Below the pieces are notes generated by a model. It was not told where the DNA came from and made no database searches. It saw only the letters and a program-made list of their open reading frames with translations. Shown in pieces: positions 18,656 through 27,692 of a DNA stretch of 57,074 nucleotides. Source of the stretch: UBA2108 sp002713215 (lineage in GTDB: Bacteria > Bacteroidota > Bacteroidia > Flavobacteriales_G > Salibacteraceae); contig CALAPY010000096.1 in the NCBI GenBank assembly GCA_937891015.1, forward strand, positions 1 through 57,074, read 5' to 3'. Positions within the stretch are counted from its first letter, which is position 1, and each line of letters opens with the position of its first letter. The position numbers and the translations under genes are program-made.

Positions 18656-19315
18656 ATGAAGCAAAGGTTTTTCATTCTGTGTTTTGTAGTTCTCTCGATT
18701 GGTGGATTTTCTCAAAAAGGAAGTTTTATTTTAAGTGCTTATACAGGGTTCTCTAGTTACAATGAACACCTTGCCAAGAGAGAGGTGAAAAACTGGTTAA
18801 AAAGAGAATATTCTAAAACCGTTTCAGTTATTCTTTTTAGTTGGAAAGAAATTCCGAATGTTAAATATTATATCAGTTATACCACACCAATTGGAGGGCG
18901 ATTGGCTTTTGGTATTACTCATAATTTGACCGTTGGTGCCGAAGTCAATTACAGTAGGGTTGAAGTAAGAGCAGATTTCGATGATGAAGATCGTACTCTG
19001 GTATTTGTAAATGAAAGGTACAATGCAATTCCCCTCATAATTTACAGACCAAATCCGAGATTACTTGTAAAAACTGGACTGGATTTTTACATAATCTATG
19101 GTATAGGGTATAGGCAAAGCAAAAAGGAATACACTACAATTGTGAATGGAGGGATTGTCTCTGAGGAAATTGAATCTGGTAATCCATTTTTACTTAAAGT
19201 TGGTGTCGGGTTGGCCTATTTCCCTATCAAACCTCTTGGAATCCAATTAGAGTTGGGAACTGGGATGACCAACTTTCAATTTGGCTTGATCTTCAAAACC
19301 AAGGGTAAAGCTTAA
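18656..19315 (+). CDS. Secreted/outer-membrane beta-barrel-like protein, unknown function
   Basis: A 219-residue protein with a signal peptide (MKQRFFILCFVVLSIGGFSQ). The rest alternates polar and aromatic residues in short strands (LAFGITHNLTVGAEVNYSRVEV, LLKVGVGLAYFPIKPLGIQLELG), as in small outer-membrane beta-barrels. No specific family is recognised. It converges with the next gene, overlapping by 4 bases. Confidence 0.55.
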   Translation: MKQRFFILCFVVLSIGGFSQKGSFILSAYTGFSSYNEHLAKREVKNWLKREYSKTVSVILFSWKEIPNVKYYISYTTPIGGRLAFGITHNLTVGAEVNYSRVEVRADFDDEDRTLVFVNERYNAIPLIIYRPNPRLLVKTGLDFYIIYGIGYRQSKKEYTTIVNGGIVSEEIESGNPFLLKVGVGLAYFPIKPLGIQLELGTGMTNFQFGLIFKTKGKA

Positions 19316-20409
19316 AGTCCAAATCGATACTGGACACCTGCAATTACCTGATTTCGGGTTCCCAAAAACCCTGCTTCAACACGGAACATAAAGCTTTTGT
19401 TTAATTGGTATTGAGTTCCCAATACAAAGTTCCATAGTTTTTCCTGCCTTTTATCGAGGGAATATTCTATTGTTGAATTGCCAATTCTACCATTACTCGA
19501 TTCTACTTCATTGAGAACATCACCGGCTTTTGTAATTGCCGCCTGGGCTACTGCATATTTTGTAGCATTTTGCTTTTTTTCTGAAGCACTTAATCTGCTC
19601 CACCAGTTATCCAGGTTAGTTTGTGCTTCGTCCAGCCTAATATAGCCGGCCTCTATTTTTCCAGCCAATTCACCGGAATCAAATAATGAACTCAAAGGGA
19701 TTGACCCATCCGTTCTGCTGTTGATGTCAACTCGAAATCCTCCTACCCAAACTGCTAATGCTCTTTCTTTTTTAAACCTGAAGTTTTTACCCACGCGTGG
19801 TCCTAATACAAAGACATAAGCAGGCTTACTCAATTCAGGAATGTCAGACCAGGAAAAATTCATGTCAATAGCCACAAAAGCTCCGGCTACACCAAACGTG
19901 GGAGTAAGACCAAAACCCACTGTTGTAGCTTGAAATTCTGCTTTCGTTTTTGCGGTTAATACTTCGGTATATCCCGTTCCGTTAGGAACATTAACCGAAA
20001 AGTCTACCGCCGTACTTGACTTTGATCCGGAAAAAATTCCATAAACATTTAAAAAGGGGAATACCCAGATATCTGGTCGGAAATTAAATGCGTTGGTGGC
20101 AGCCGTTGCATCATTGAATCGAATTATGTTATCCAGGTTATACATGTCTCCCTTATTAAAACCGACCTGAAGATTGTTGATGATAATCGAAGACTCCTGA
20201 AACAAATAATTTAGACTAATCCCGGCAGAATAGGGCAAATCAAACCCTCTTTCATGAGCTTTTCTTCCAAGGATGGGTAGAACATCATCATAGGGCCCTA
20301 AGGTATCTGTATTAACCTGTTGTTTTTTTCCAGGCTTATTGGTGTACACCTGAGATAAGCCGCTATAGGTAAATAAAACTAAGAGTGTTACGGGTATTAT
20401 TTTAGGCAT
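19312..20409 (-). CDS. Predicted outer-membrane beta-barrel protein, unknown function
   Basis: A 365-residue protein with a signal peptide (PVTLLVLFTYSGLSQ). Repeated amphipathic strands (AGISLNYLFQ, VGFGLTPTFGVAGAFVAIDMNFSW, FMFRVEAGFLGTRNQVIAGVQYRFGL) and a terminal aromatic-rich strand ending in FGL point to an outer-membrane barrel. A helical insert lies around residues 250-300. The ligand or role is unknown. The next minus-strand gene upstream is also barrel-like. Confidence 0.55.
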   Translation of the reverse strand: MPKIIPVTLLVLFTYSGLSQVYTNKPGKKQQVNTDTLGPYDDVLPILGRKAHERGFDLPYSAGISLNYLFQESSIIINNLQVGFNKGDMYNLDNIIRFNDATAATNAFNFRPDIWVFPFLNVYGIFSGSKSSTAVDFSVNVPNGTGYTEVLTAKTKAEFQATTVGFGLTPTFGVAGAFVAIDMNFSWSDIPELSKPAYVFVLGPRVGKNFRFKKERALAVWVGGFRVDINSRTDGSIPLSSLFDSGELAGKIEAGYIRLDEAQTNLDNWWSRLSASEKKQNATKYAVAQAAITKAGDVLNEVESSNGRIGNSTIEYSLDKRQEKLWNFVLGTQYQLNKSFMFRVEAGFLGTRNQVIAGVQYRFGL

Positions 20410-20492
20410 AGGAGTTGTTTATCTATATCAAATTTAAAATAATTGTTTAATCGGGTTTTATCCTGAACGGGGTATAGGTTCTGGTCTAGGAA

Positions 20493-21661
20493 TTAAAATG
20501 CCTGGTTAAAGTTGAAGTAGATTCCACTGGATTCTCTCCCAATCCCAAAATCCAGTCTTATGTTCATTCTCGGTTGTACTTCGAGTCGGTAACCCACGCC
20601 CAGGTTGGGAAGCCATTTTAAATCATTATCGGTAATTTCCTGATCATTGAAAACCGTCCCGGATCCTAGCCAAACTACTGCAGCGTGTTTGCTCATTTTG
20701 CCATTTGCCTTGTAGAATGTATTTCGATATTCCGTGAGTAAATAAAACATATGGTTGTTTCGATAACGGCCCCATTGGTACCCGCGCAAATCAAATGGAG
20801 TACCCAATTGGCTCATTTCACCGTAGGGCACTTCGCCATTAGCAATTCGGGTTTTCATTTGCCAGGCCAGCACATGTCCTTCCTTGCCTACCGTTTGAAA
20901 TTGGCGGTAGTCAATTAAAAAAACCTGGTAATCGTTTTGACCGCCAAAAGCCTCCGAATAGGCTGTGCTCCTTAGATCGATGTATAACCCGCTTCGTGCA
21001 TCAACTGGAATGTCTCTTGAATCGTATCGGAGAATAAGCCCAAATCCACCATTAATAGGTTTGCGGTTGTATTTCAGGTAAGTGGCATCTGTAACAACAC
21101 CTCTGCTTGGTTTACTTCCTTCGGTGGAATTATAATCTACATTAAGTCCAACGAAATAGTACTTTTTGAATTGGTAAAGAAATCGGGGATTGATCCACCA
21201 CCATTCGCGTTGAAATGCCGTGGTTGTGTCCGTTTTAGGTGTATTGTATCCATTGTCATAACCTACTCCCCAATAGTGATCGGGCATGTCTTTGTACCAG
21301 AAATCGCCGTAGATTCTTAATTTGTCTTTGAACCAGTAGGAGCTTAATATGGCCTGGGAAACAATAGCTCCGGTAGAAGTATATCCTATGGTAAACGGCA
21401 GTGAAGAACGTTGAATAAGGGAGTCGGTTTTTTTTGTTTTAAAACTCGCAAGCCCCCTACGGCTAATAATCCTCCTAATTCGGGGGTATACCCCGGTGCA
21501 GCTACGGGAGTAATCATAAACTTCCCTTCGTCGAGTTTTTTCTGCTTTTTTGCTTTTCGTTTTTCTTTTTTGGCTTGCCTTAATTCCTTTTTAGAGGTCT
21601 CCTGCGAATACGATGGAAAACAAAGAAGACCAATGACCAATAACAAGAGAAAGATTCTCAT
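20493..21661 (-). pseudogene. BamA/TamA-type outer-membrane protein gene, split by a frameshift
   Basis: Two frames make one protein. The first (start ATG 21661) gives a signal peptide MRIFLLLLVIGLL, a Lys-rich segment and FMITPVAAPGYTPELGGLL; it stops early at about 21386. The other frame continues from about 21430 to 20493 with SLPFTIGYTSTGAIVSQ, the GTPFDLRGYQWGRYRNNHMFY surface-antigen (D15/Omp85) motif and a final strand ending in F. The switch falls in a run of eight A (plus-strand T run 21428-21435); nine would restore the frame. This could be a sequencing error, a real null allele, phase variation or -1 slippage. It starts 8 bases after the xth gene, so they share a transcript. Confidence 0.75.
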
Positions 21662-21669
21662 GTTTAGGT

Positions 21670-22431
21670 TTATTTTAATTCCAGAATAACCGGGCAATGA
21701 TCAGAGCCTTCTATTTGGGTCCAAATGTCAGCCTGTTTTACACGATTCATAATTGACTCGCTAACCAAAAAATAATCGAGCCGCCAGCCTACATTTTTGC
21801 TTCGGGCACCGCCTCTCAAACTCCACCAACTATACTTCACTTCATCGGGATGAAACTCCCTAAATGAGTCTTTGAACCCGGCATTGGTATAGTTATCCAT
21901 GCCATCAATTTCCACTTGCATGTAACCTGCCGATTTATTGTAATTGGCTTTTGGGCGTGCAATATCAATTTCACGATGGCACACGTTAAAGTCACCACAG
22001 ATGATCACTGGTTTTTTCTCTTCTAACTTTTTCAAATGTTTGAGTAAGGCTGTATCCCAGGTTATACGATAATCCAATCGCACCAATCCATTTCCGGAGT
22101 TAGGAACGTAGGTTGTTCCCAGGTAAAAATCTTCATATTCTGCTATAATAAGTCGACCCTGATCGTCATGTTCTGGTATTCCCATGCCATAGGTTATAGA
22201 AATTGGTTTTTTCCTCGTTAGGATCGCCGTTCCCGAATACCCTTTTTTTACCGCTGAATAGGGGAGAACATGATACCCTTCAAGTTCAACAAGGGCTTCA
22301 ATGACCTGATCGTCCTGCGCTTTGGTTTCTTGCAGGCAGATAACATCTGCTCCCATATCGTTTACTTTTTCAACAAAGCCTTTTTTTACGCCGGCGCGAA
22401 TGCCGTTTACATTCCAAGATACTAATTTCAT
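21670..22431 (-). CDS. xth: Exodeoxyribonuclease III
   Basis: A 253-residue AP endonuclease/exonuclease III of base-excision repair. Motifs: LVSWNVNGIRA, LQETKAQ (metal-binding Glu), SGTAIL, GDFNVCHREIDIARP, WRLDYFLVS and the terminal SDHCPVILEL (catalytic Asp-His). Length is normal. The downstream gene is the frameshifted barrel protein. Confidence 0.96.
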   Translation of the reverse strand: MKLVSWNVNGIRAGVKKGFVEKVNDMGADVICLQETKAQDDQVIEALVELEGYHVLPYSAVKKGYSGTAILTRKKPISITYGMGIPEHDDQGRLIIAEYEDFYLGTTYVPNSGNGLVRLDYRITWDTALLKHLKKLEEKKPVIICGDFNVCHREIDIARPKANYNKSAGYMQVEIDGMDNYTNAGFKDSFREFHPDEVKYSWWSLRGGARSKNVGWRLDYFLVSESIMNRVKQADIWTQIEGSDHCPVILELK

Positions 22432-22494
22432 TAGGTGACAATTTGAAGGTAAAACTAAACGATTGAATTTATATCGCCTAATTCTGCCTGACTT

Positions 22495-23460
22495 TTAATA
22501 AACGATGTAGAAAACTCGTTCAACAAACCAAAAAGCAGCGAGCCCTCCAATGGGATAGGAGAGTTTTGTTGAAATTATATTTCGAGGAACATTTTTGAAA
22601 AACAAGTAGAGAAACCCAAGAACAACCAGAACAAAAAAGACCTGACCGATTTCCACACCCACATTAAATGCCAGCAACGCAATTGGAATATTATTACCGG
22701 GCACTCCTAGTTCTGATAATACGCTGGCAAACCCAAAACCATGCAACAGTCCGAAGGCAAATGCCAGTTGTAAGTAGTTATTTCCTTGTTGGTCATCCTT
22801 TGGTTTTGTCATTTCAACGGCTAGTAACACAATGCTAAATGCAATAAGTGCTTCAACTGCTCCAATAGGTAATTCGATAAGTTTAAAGGTGGAGATTCCA
22901 AGGGTTATACTATGAGCCAGTGTAAAGGAGGTAATGGCCCAAATCAACTGCTTTCTTGGTACCAAAAACAAAAGGGCCAATACAAATAACAGATGATCAA
23001 ACCCAATCAGGATGTGCTCGATTCCAAGCAGCGAAAAATTAGAGAAGGTTTCCAGTTTGCCTGTGGAATTAAATGTTGGAGTCCACTCTGTAATTTCCGA
23101 TGTAAGCACTTTGGTTTGGCTTTCTGCTTCCAAAATTGTAATAACTACCAGCGGAGAATGATCTGCATTAGTCCGAATTATTGTTATCGCCTGGTTTGGA
23201 TCTGTGGCTTTAAATACATAATGGTAAGTAACCAGTTTGTCCGAATAATTTACGGAAGTATTTTCTGATAATTTTCCCCACGATGTCGGGAATTCCAGAA
23301 ATATACCCGGAGTTTTTTCACTGTTTAGAGGTGTTCTGAAATAGGCTTGTATAGTTTCATTTTCCTTACGGAGTTCAAGCGATGAACTAGCTGTTTCATG
23401 GCCGTATGCACCCAGAAACGACATCAATAAAACGAGTAGTAAAAAGAACCGAAATCTCAT
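22495..23460 (-). CDS. HupE/UreJ family membrane protein
   Basis: A 321-residue protein: signal peptide, an extracytoplasmic beta-rich domain of about 140 residues, then a C-terminal membrane domain with around six helices carrying the HupE/UreJ hallmark GIEHILIGFDHLLFVLALL and LAFAFGLLHGFGFASVL. HupE/UreJ proteins are linked to nickel or cobalt uptake, but no hydrogenase or urease genes are nearby, and this long Bacteroidota form may do something else. The gene overlaps the upstream parvulin by 4 bases. Confidence 0.85.
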   Translation of the reverse strand: MRFRFFLLLVLLMSFLGAYGHETASSSLELRKENETIQAYFRTPLNSEKTPGIFLEFPTSWGKLSENTSVNYSDKLVTYHYVFKATDPNQAITIIRTNADHSPLVVITILEAESQTKVLTSEITEWTPTFNSTGKLETFSNFSLLGIEHILIGFDHLLFVLALLFLVPRKQLIWAITSFTLAHSITLGISTFKLIELPIGAVEALIAFSIVLLAVEMTKPKDDQQGNNYLQLAFAFGLLHGFGFASVLSELGVPGNNIPIALLAFNVGVEIGQVFFVLVVLGFLYLFFKNVPRNIISTKLSYPIGGLAAFWFVERVFYIVY

Positions 23461-24278
23461 TGATTGTTAAGAAAAAGGTAGGAATCACCCTGTATTTCAA
23501 CATTGGAGTTTTTTCGTAGCTCCTGAAGAAAGTCGTTGTAGTATGCTTTCTTATTTTCCAGGGTCCAGGCGCTTAAAATTTCTTCCCGATTGTTGTCAAG
23601 GTTGGGCTTGCTTTTGGACTGCTTTAAATTGATAACCACATGGTATCCATGTATTGACTGAACCACACCTCGCCAGCCGTCTTCTTGTGCGACCAACGTA
23701 TTAGCGAAGTCTGACCCAAGCTTATTGCCGACTGATGAAGCACTTTCAGATTTAAACTGATTGGGAAGGTTTAGTTCTGTTTCGTTTTCAATTGTATTGC
23801 CTTCGTTAACAACAAAGAGTGCCTGTTGCGCCAGCAATTGATTGTCTCCAAAATAATACTGTTCAAATTCAAGTGAAACGGTTTCAGAAAACCGTGTTGG
23901 ATTTTGTTGAAGGAAGGCTTCTAAAACACTATCGCCCGGATCGCTGATTGGAGCTTGTGCAAGAATTACATTTTGAGCGGCATCAATAATCTGAGCTCTA
24001 ATTTTTTCGTCAGAGCGACTTAGATTTAAAGACATTCCATACTGGTAGATCAGCTCCTGATCGATTCGTTGCCCAACTAATTTTTTTAGGACCGTTGTAT
24101 CCAATTGTTCACCTAGGGTTGACATTTTAAGGTAGGGCTCCAATTCAGATTCCAGAATTACAATTTTGGACTCCGAATCGTTTTCAGAGTTTAACCAAAA
24201 GCTCAATCCAAAGAGGATACAGCCTATTAGCAGGAATTGAAAAAGGGGTGGGATAAATGAATTTCTTGCCTTATTCAT
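23457..24278 (-). CDS. Membrane-anchored parvulin-type peptidyl-prolyl isomerase
   Basis: A 273-residue protein with an N-terminal membrane anchor (FQFLLIGCILFGLSFWL), an SurA-like helical region, and a PpiC-type domain in which VSLEFEQYYF and GWRGVVQSIHGYHVV are recognisable. It should act in the periplasm on protein folding. The 4-base overlap with the HupE gene suggests it helps fold that protein; this is an inference from gene order. Confidence 0.75.
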   Translation of the reverse strand: MNKARNSFIPPLFQFLLIGCILFGLSFWLNSENDSESKIVILESELEPYLKMSTLGEQLDTTVLKKLVGQRIDQELIYQYGMSLNLSRSDEKIRAQIIDAAQNVILAQAPISDPGDSVLEAFLQQNPTRFSETVSLEFEQYYFGDNQLLAQQALFVVNEGNTIENETELNLPNQFKSESASSVGNKLGSDFANTLVAQEDGWRGVVQSIHGYHVVINLKQSKSKPNLDNNREEILSAWTLENKKAYYNDFLQELRKNSNVEIQGDSYLFLNNQ

Positions 24279-24315
24279 AATATCCCAAATGTAGAATATT
24301 AGGTTAAGTCATGGA

Positions 24316-25584
24316 CTATTTCATGATCAGTGGTCCATAGTAGGAGGCTCCATCATTTAGCTCAATGGTATAATAATAGAGTCCAGGCTCCAACCCTTCC
24401 AGGTTAATGATCTTCTGGTTACCGATAATTTCAGAAGTATAAACTTCTTTTCCCTGAATTGAAATTAAGGCGAATTGCACAATATCATTGTCATTCTTAT
24501 CCCATTCAATAGTTATTCTTCCATCGGTTGGATTAGGAAATACCTTGAACAAATCATGCAAGAATTCATTAACGCTTACATTATTGGGTGGTTCATATTT
24601 GGTGGTTATTACTTGAAAGGTGGTATCCGTAATCAGGCACCCTTTAAAGGATTGTATTGCAACCATAAACGTATCCGCTTTGGAGTAAACATGCCTTGGG
24701 TTGTTCATGCTGGAAGTTTGTCCATCACCAAAATGCCAAACCACTGAGTCTAAATTCAAATTCGTGCTTTTGAAGTCAACCGTGTCATGACTTGTATTAA
24801 AAGATACCGAGTTCCAGGCGGTGTCGTAAGAAATGTTCCAGGTTTTTAAACTGTCAAAAACAATAAAATTGGCAGCTTTTTGTAGTGAATCCGCGTCAGT
24901 ACCATTGAGTTGGTTTGTGAAGGTGGAACCTACCGGTGATTTGCCAAAAATAACGGCATAGAAAGTACACGCAGTTAAATAGATTCCTTCCTGAGAAGGA
25001 TGACTCTCATCCGTATCGTATAATTCGATGTTGGGCCATTTTTTTCTTGCATGTCTCCAGGCCATGCCTACAGGGCTCACCCATCCATCATTATCGAACC
25101 CCATTTTCAAGTAGTTTTTTCGCAATTCCATTTGCATGGTTTCGAAGGAACAGAGAGGAGAATAATACTGGCAGTTTCTGGAATCACCGTTTTTTCTTCC
25201 CCAAGTCATATAAAAAATAGGTTTTGTACAGATTCCTGATCGATTTACGCTATCGGCTAAAACCTTAGCATAGGGAAAAACATTCTGATTTACGTAGGTA
25301 GGATTGAAGGCAGCTTCTTGACTTTGGCACTGCAGCACTACATAATCCCAATTATTGGACGAAATTTCCGCCAGGGAATGCTGCGAAGTTGCGTGGTCTT
25401 TGATTGACTGCCCTCCAGATCCATCTACGTGATACAAGGAATCACCCATTGATTTAGCGATATCGGCAACTAATTCCGGCATACCTGCGGTATAACTGTT
25501 TCCCATAAAAAGAACCTTTTTGGTTACCTGGGAAAACAAATTGCTGGTACAAACTAGTAGGATTACGATAAAAAGTTGCCTCAT
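24316..25584 (-). CDS. T9SS-exported SGNH/GDSL-like hydrolase with PKD domain
   Basis: A 422-residue exported protein. After the signal peptide the SGNH-like domain starts with VLFMGNSYTAG (candidate nucleophile Ser), contains WDYVVLQCQSQEA and ends with DESHPSQEGIYLTA (candidate Asp-His). A PKD domain follows (VVWHFGDGQTSSMNNPRHVY), then a type A sorting domain (VFPNPTDGRITIEW). The substrate could be an ester on a polysaccharide; this is inference. Confidence 0.8.
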   Translation of the reverse strand: MRQLFIVILLVCTSNLFSQVTKKVLFMGNSYTAGMPELVADIAKSMGDSLYHVDGSGGQSIKDHATSQHSLAEISSNNWDYVVLQCQSQEAAFNPTYVNQNVFPYAKVLADSVNRSGICTKPIFYMTWGRKNGDSRNCQYYSPLCSFETMQMELRKNYLKMGFDNDGWVSPVGMAWRHARKKWPNIELYDTDESHPSQEGIYLTACTFYAVIFGKSPVGSTFTNQLNGTDADSLQKAANFIVFDSLKTWNISYDTAWNSVSFNTSHDTVDFKSTNLNLDSVVWHFGDGQTSSMNNPRHVYSKADTFMVAIQSFKGCLITDTTFQVITTKYEPPNNVSVNEFLHDLFKVFPNPTDGRITIEWDKNDNDIVQFALISIQGKEVYTSEIIGNQKIINLEGLEPGLYYYTIELNDGASYYGPLIMK

Positions 25585-25693
25585 AAAAACTCTTTTAATT
25601 TACGGTGTTATACACGGCATTACTTATCCATTGGTTGGAAGATAGAATGGATTAATTCGAGTTTATTGTTGGAGCCTATTAATTTTGCCGCCA

Positions 25694-27067
25694 ATGAATA
25701 AAAATGAAACTATTGTTGCACTTGCTACTCCACAAGGTATAGGGGCCATTGGAGTTATTCGTCTTTCCGGACCAGAGTCCATAGCAATAGTTTCTTTGGT
25801 TTTTAGCAAAAACCTTACCCAGGAAGCGAGTCATACGGCTCATTTTGGGAGAATTAAAAATGGAGATCGAATTGTTGACGAAGTATTGGTTACCCTGTTT
25901 AAGGACGGAAAAAGTTATACCGGTGAAGAGGTAGTTGAGATCTCCTGCCATGGTTCACACTATATTCTTCAGGACGTCATTCGGTTGCTGACCGAAAAAG
26001 GAGCAGTATTGGCGAAACCCGGCGAATTTACGTTGCGGGCCTTCCTCAACGGAAAATTGGATCTGAGTCAGGCCGAAGCAGTGGCCGATCTTATTGCGTC
26101 CAATTCTGAAGCCGCTCACAAAGTGGCCATGCATCAAATGCGTGGTGGATTTTCCGATCAAATTAAAAAATTGAGAGCGGACCTTATCCATTTTGCATCA
26201 TTGGTAGAATTGGAACTCGACTTTAGCGAAGAAGATGTAGAGTTTGCCAACCGGGATGATCTAAAAGATTTGATATTTAAGATTCATAAGGTGATAAGCG
26301 CCCTGGTTGAATCCTTTAAAAGTGGAAATGTTATCAAGAATGGAGTTCCGGTGGTTATTGCCGGGAAACCTAATGCCGGCAAATCAACCCTTTTGAACGC
26401 ATTGCTTAATGAAGAAAAAGCCCTGGTGACCGAAATTGAAGGTACCACACGTGATGCAATTGAAGATGAATCGGTTATCGGTGGAATTGTTTTTCGATTT
26501 ATTGATACGGCTGGTATTCGCGAAACCGAAGATGTTGTGGAATCTTTAGGAGTAAAGAAGACCCTGGAGAAAATGAAGGAGGCGGCTATTGTATGCTATC
26601 TCTTTGATGCGGCTAGAATTGACCTAAAAGAGTTGGACCTGATTATTGCTTCACTAAAGGAAGATGTTCAGAAGTCGAGTTCAGAGCTGTTGGTAGTAGC
26701 TAATAAATCCGATTTACTTGAGAAGGACAAGAGAGCCATTATCGAGGAAAAATACGAGCCAATATTTCTTTCTGCCAAGGAAAAAAGAAACCTTGAGATT
26801 TTAGAAAACCGCCTGCTTGAATTGGTGAATTTAGGCAAAGTAGGGGAACAGGATGTTATTGTAACCAACAGCCGACACCATCAGGCCCTTACCGGTGCCA
26901 ATGAAGCATTAATGAGGGCGTACGAAGGATTAGACAGTGGATTAACCGGTGATTTACTGGCCGCAGACATTCGACAATCACTTTTTCATTTGGGAGAGAT
27001 TACAGGAGAAGTGACTACTGAAGATTTGCTGGATAATATTTTTTCCAAGTTCTGTATTGGAAAGTAA
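25694..27067 (+). CDS. mnmE: tRNA modification GTPase MnmE
   Basis: A GTPase of about 457 residues which, with MnmG, modifies wobble uridine 34 in certain tRNAs. The N-terminal formyl-THF-binding domain begins IVALATPQGIGAIGVIRLSG; the G domain has GKPNAGKSTLLNAL, GTTRDAIED, DTAGIRET and NKSDLL; the last residues FCIGK carry the catalytic cysteine. ATG 25694 is preferred over TTG 25685. Its final 18 bases (27050-27067) form the left attachment site of the integrated element, and the reading frame is kept intact. Confidence 0.97.
   Translation: MNKNETIVALATPQGIGAIGVIRLSGPESIAIVSLVFSKNLTQEASHTAHFGRIKNGDRIVDEVLVTLFKDGKSYTGEEVVEISCHGSHYILQDVIRLLTEKGAVLAKPGEFTLRAFLNGKLDLSQAEAVADLIASNSEAAHKVAMHQMRGGFSDQIKKLRADLIHFASLVELELDFSEEDVEFANRDDLKDLIFKIHKVISALVESFKSGNVIKNGVPVVIAGKPNAGKSTLLNALLNEEKALVTEIEGTTRDAIEDESVIGGIVFRFIDTAGIRETEDVVESLGVKKTLEKMKEAAIVCYLFDAARIDLKELDLIIASLKEDVQKSSSELLVVANKSDLLEKDKRAIIEEKYEPIFLSAKEKRNLEILENRLLELVNLGKVGEQDVIVTNSRHHQALTGANEALMRAYEGLDSGLTGDLLAADIRQSLFHLGEITGEVTTEDLLDNIFSKFCIGK
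27050..27067 (+). repeat. attL (18-base direct repeat within mnmE stop region)
   Basis: TTCTGTATTGGAAAGTAA encodes the last five residues FCIGK and stop of mnmE. It matches the copy at 46156-46173 at 15 of 18 positions. The mnmE (trmE/thdF) 3' end is an established attachment site, for example for Salmonella genomic island 1, whose repeat is also 18 bases. Confidence 0.85.
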
Positions 27068-27132
27068 TTATCTTTCTTTTGTTTTCTAACTACTTGTTTT
27101 TATTGACTTTATAAGATTTTAGCATCTCTTTT

Positions 27133-27203
27133 TTGTTGCCCAATTGCTCTTTATTTCTTATATTTGTTGTTCAATTGTTGCCCTAATAGCTTATCTGTTG
27201 CCC
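27133..27203 (+). repeat. Left-end cluster of three TTGTTGCCC-like repeats (candidate integrase arm sites)
   Basis: TTGTTGCCC at 27133-27141, ATTGTTGCCC at 27174-27183 and CTGTTGCCC at 27195-27203 lie between attL and the first element gene. Two more copies sit just inside attR. This layout fits arm-type sites of a tyrosine integrase. Confidence 0.6.
27136..27166 (+). promoter_or_regulatory. Bacteroidota-type promoter of the integrase module
   Basis: TTG (27136-27138), a 20-base spacer and TATATTTG (27159-27166) match the phylum consensus. It precedes the HTH and integrase genes and overlaps the TTGTTGCCC repeats, so integrase or excisionase binding could regulate it. Confidence 0.6.
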
Positions 27204-27283
27204 AAATCATAAAGCAACAAATCAAAGCGAAATGATGCACCATATAGCACCACCAAGCAACATTGAGCTACAAGTAGCACCAA

Positions 27284-27688
27284 ATGAGCAGTACAATTAA
27301 AATACCGAAATTCTGTCAATTCTGTGGAATGGCTTTTGTTGCACAAAAGACCACTACTAAGTATTGCGGTCATACGTGTGCAAGTAGAGCCTACAAACAA
27401 CGTAAGCGAGAAGAAAAGGTGCAATCCACCCTATCCGAGCAAATAAATAATAGCAAGCCTTCATCTTCCGAAAACTTGCAAACTCTGCAAACCTTACCTA
27501 CACAAGCAGGAAATCATATCAATCTAAGAGATAAAGAATTTCTAAGTATTACTGAAGCTGCCAATTTATTAGGTGCAAGCAGATGGACTATTCAGCGGAT
27601 GATAAAACGCAACCAATTGAGCATTGCAAAATTAGGTAGGCGTACTATTATAAAACGGACAGAAATCGATAATCTCTTTAAAATTTAG
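27284..27688 (+). CDS. Small protein with zinc-ribbon-like N-terminus and excisionase-type HTH
   Basis: 134 residues. The N-terminus FCQFCGMAFVAQKTTTKYC has paired cysteines spaced as in a small zinc finger; the C-terminal ~55 residues (FLSITEAANLLGASRWTIQRMIKRNQL) form a MerR/excisionase-type helix-turn-helix. It sits 4 bases before the integrase, so a role as recombination directionality factor or regulator is likely but unproven. Confidence 0.7.
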   Translation: MSSTIKIPKFCQFCGMAFVAQKTTTKYCGHTCASRAYKQRKREEKVQSTLSEQINNSKPSSSENLQTLQTLPTQAGNHINLRDKEFLSITEAANLLGASRWTIQRMIKRNQLSIAKLGRRTIIKRTEIDNLFKI

Positions 27689-27692
27689 CCTT

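Noticed and set aside
21386..21697. Independent 103-residue protein
   Set aside because: Its signal peptide and reading continue into the Omp85-like frame after a homopolymer; it is the 5' part of one broken gene.
25680..25687. TAATTTTG as the mnmE promoter
   Set aside because: It fits TAnnTTTG but sits only 6 bases before the ATG and has no -33 box at proper distance; a leaderless transcript is possible but unsupported.
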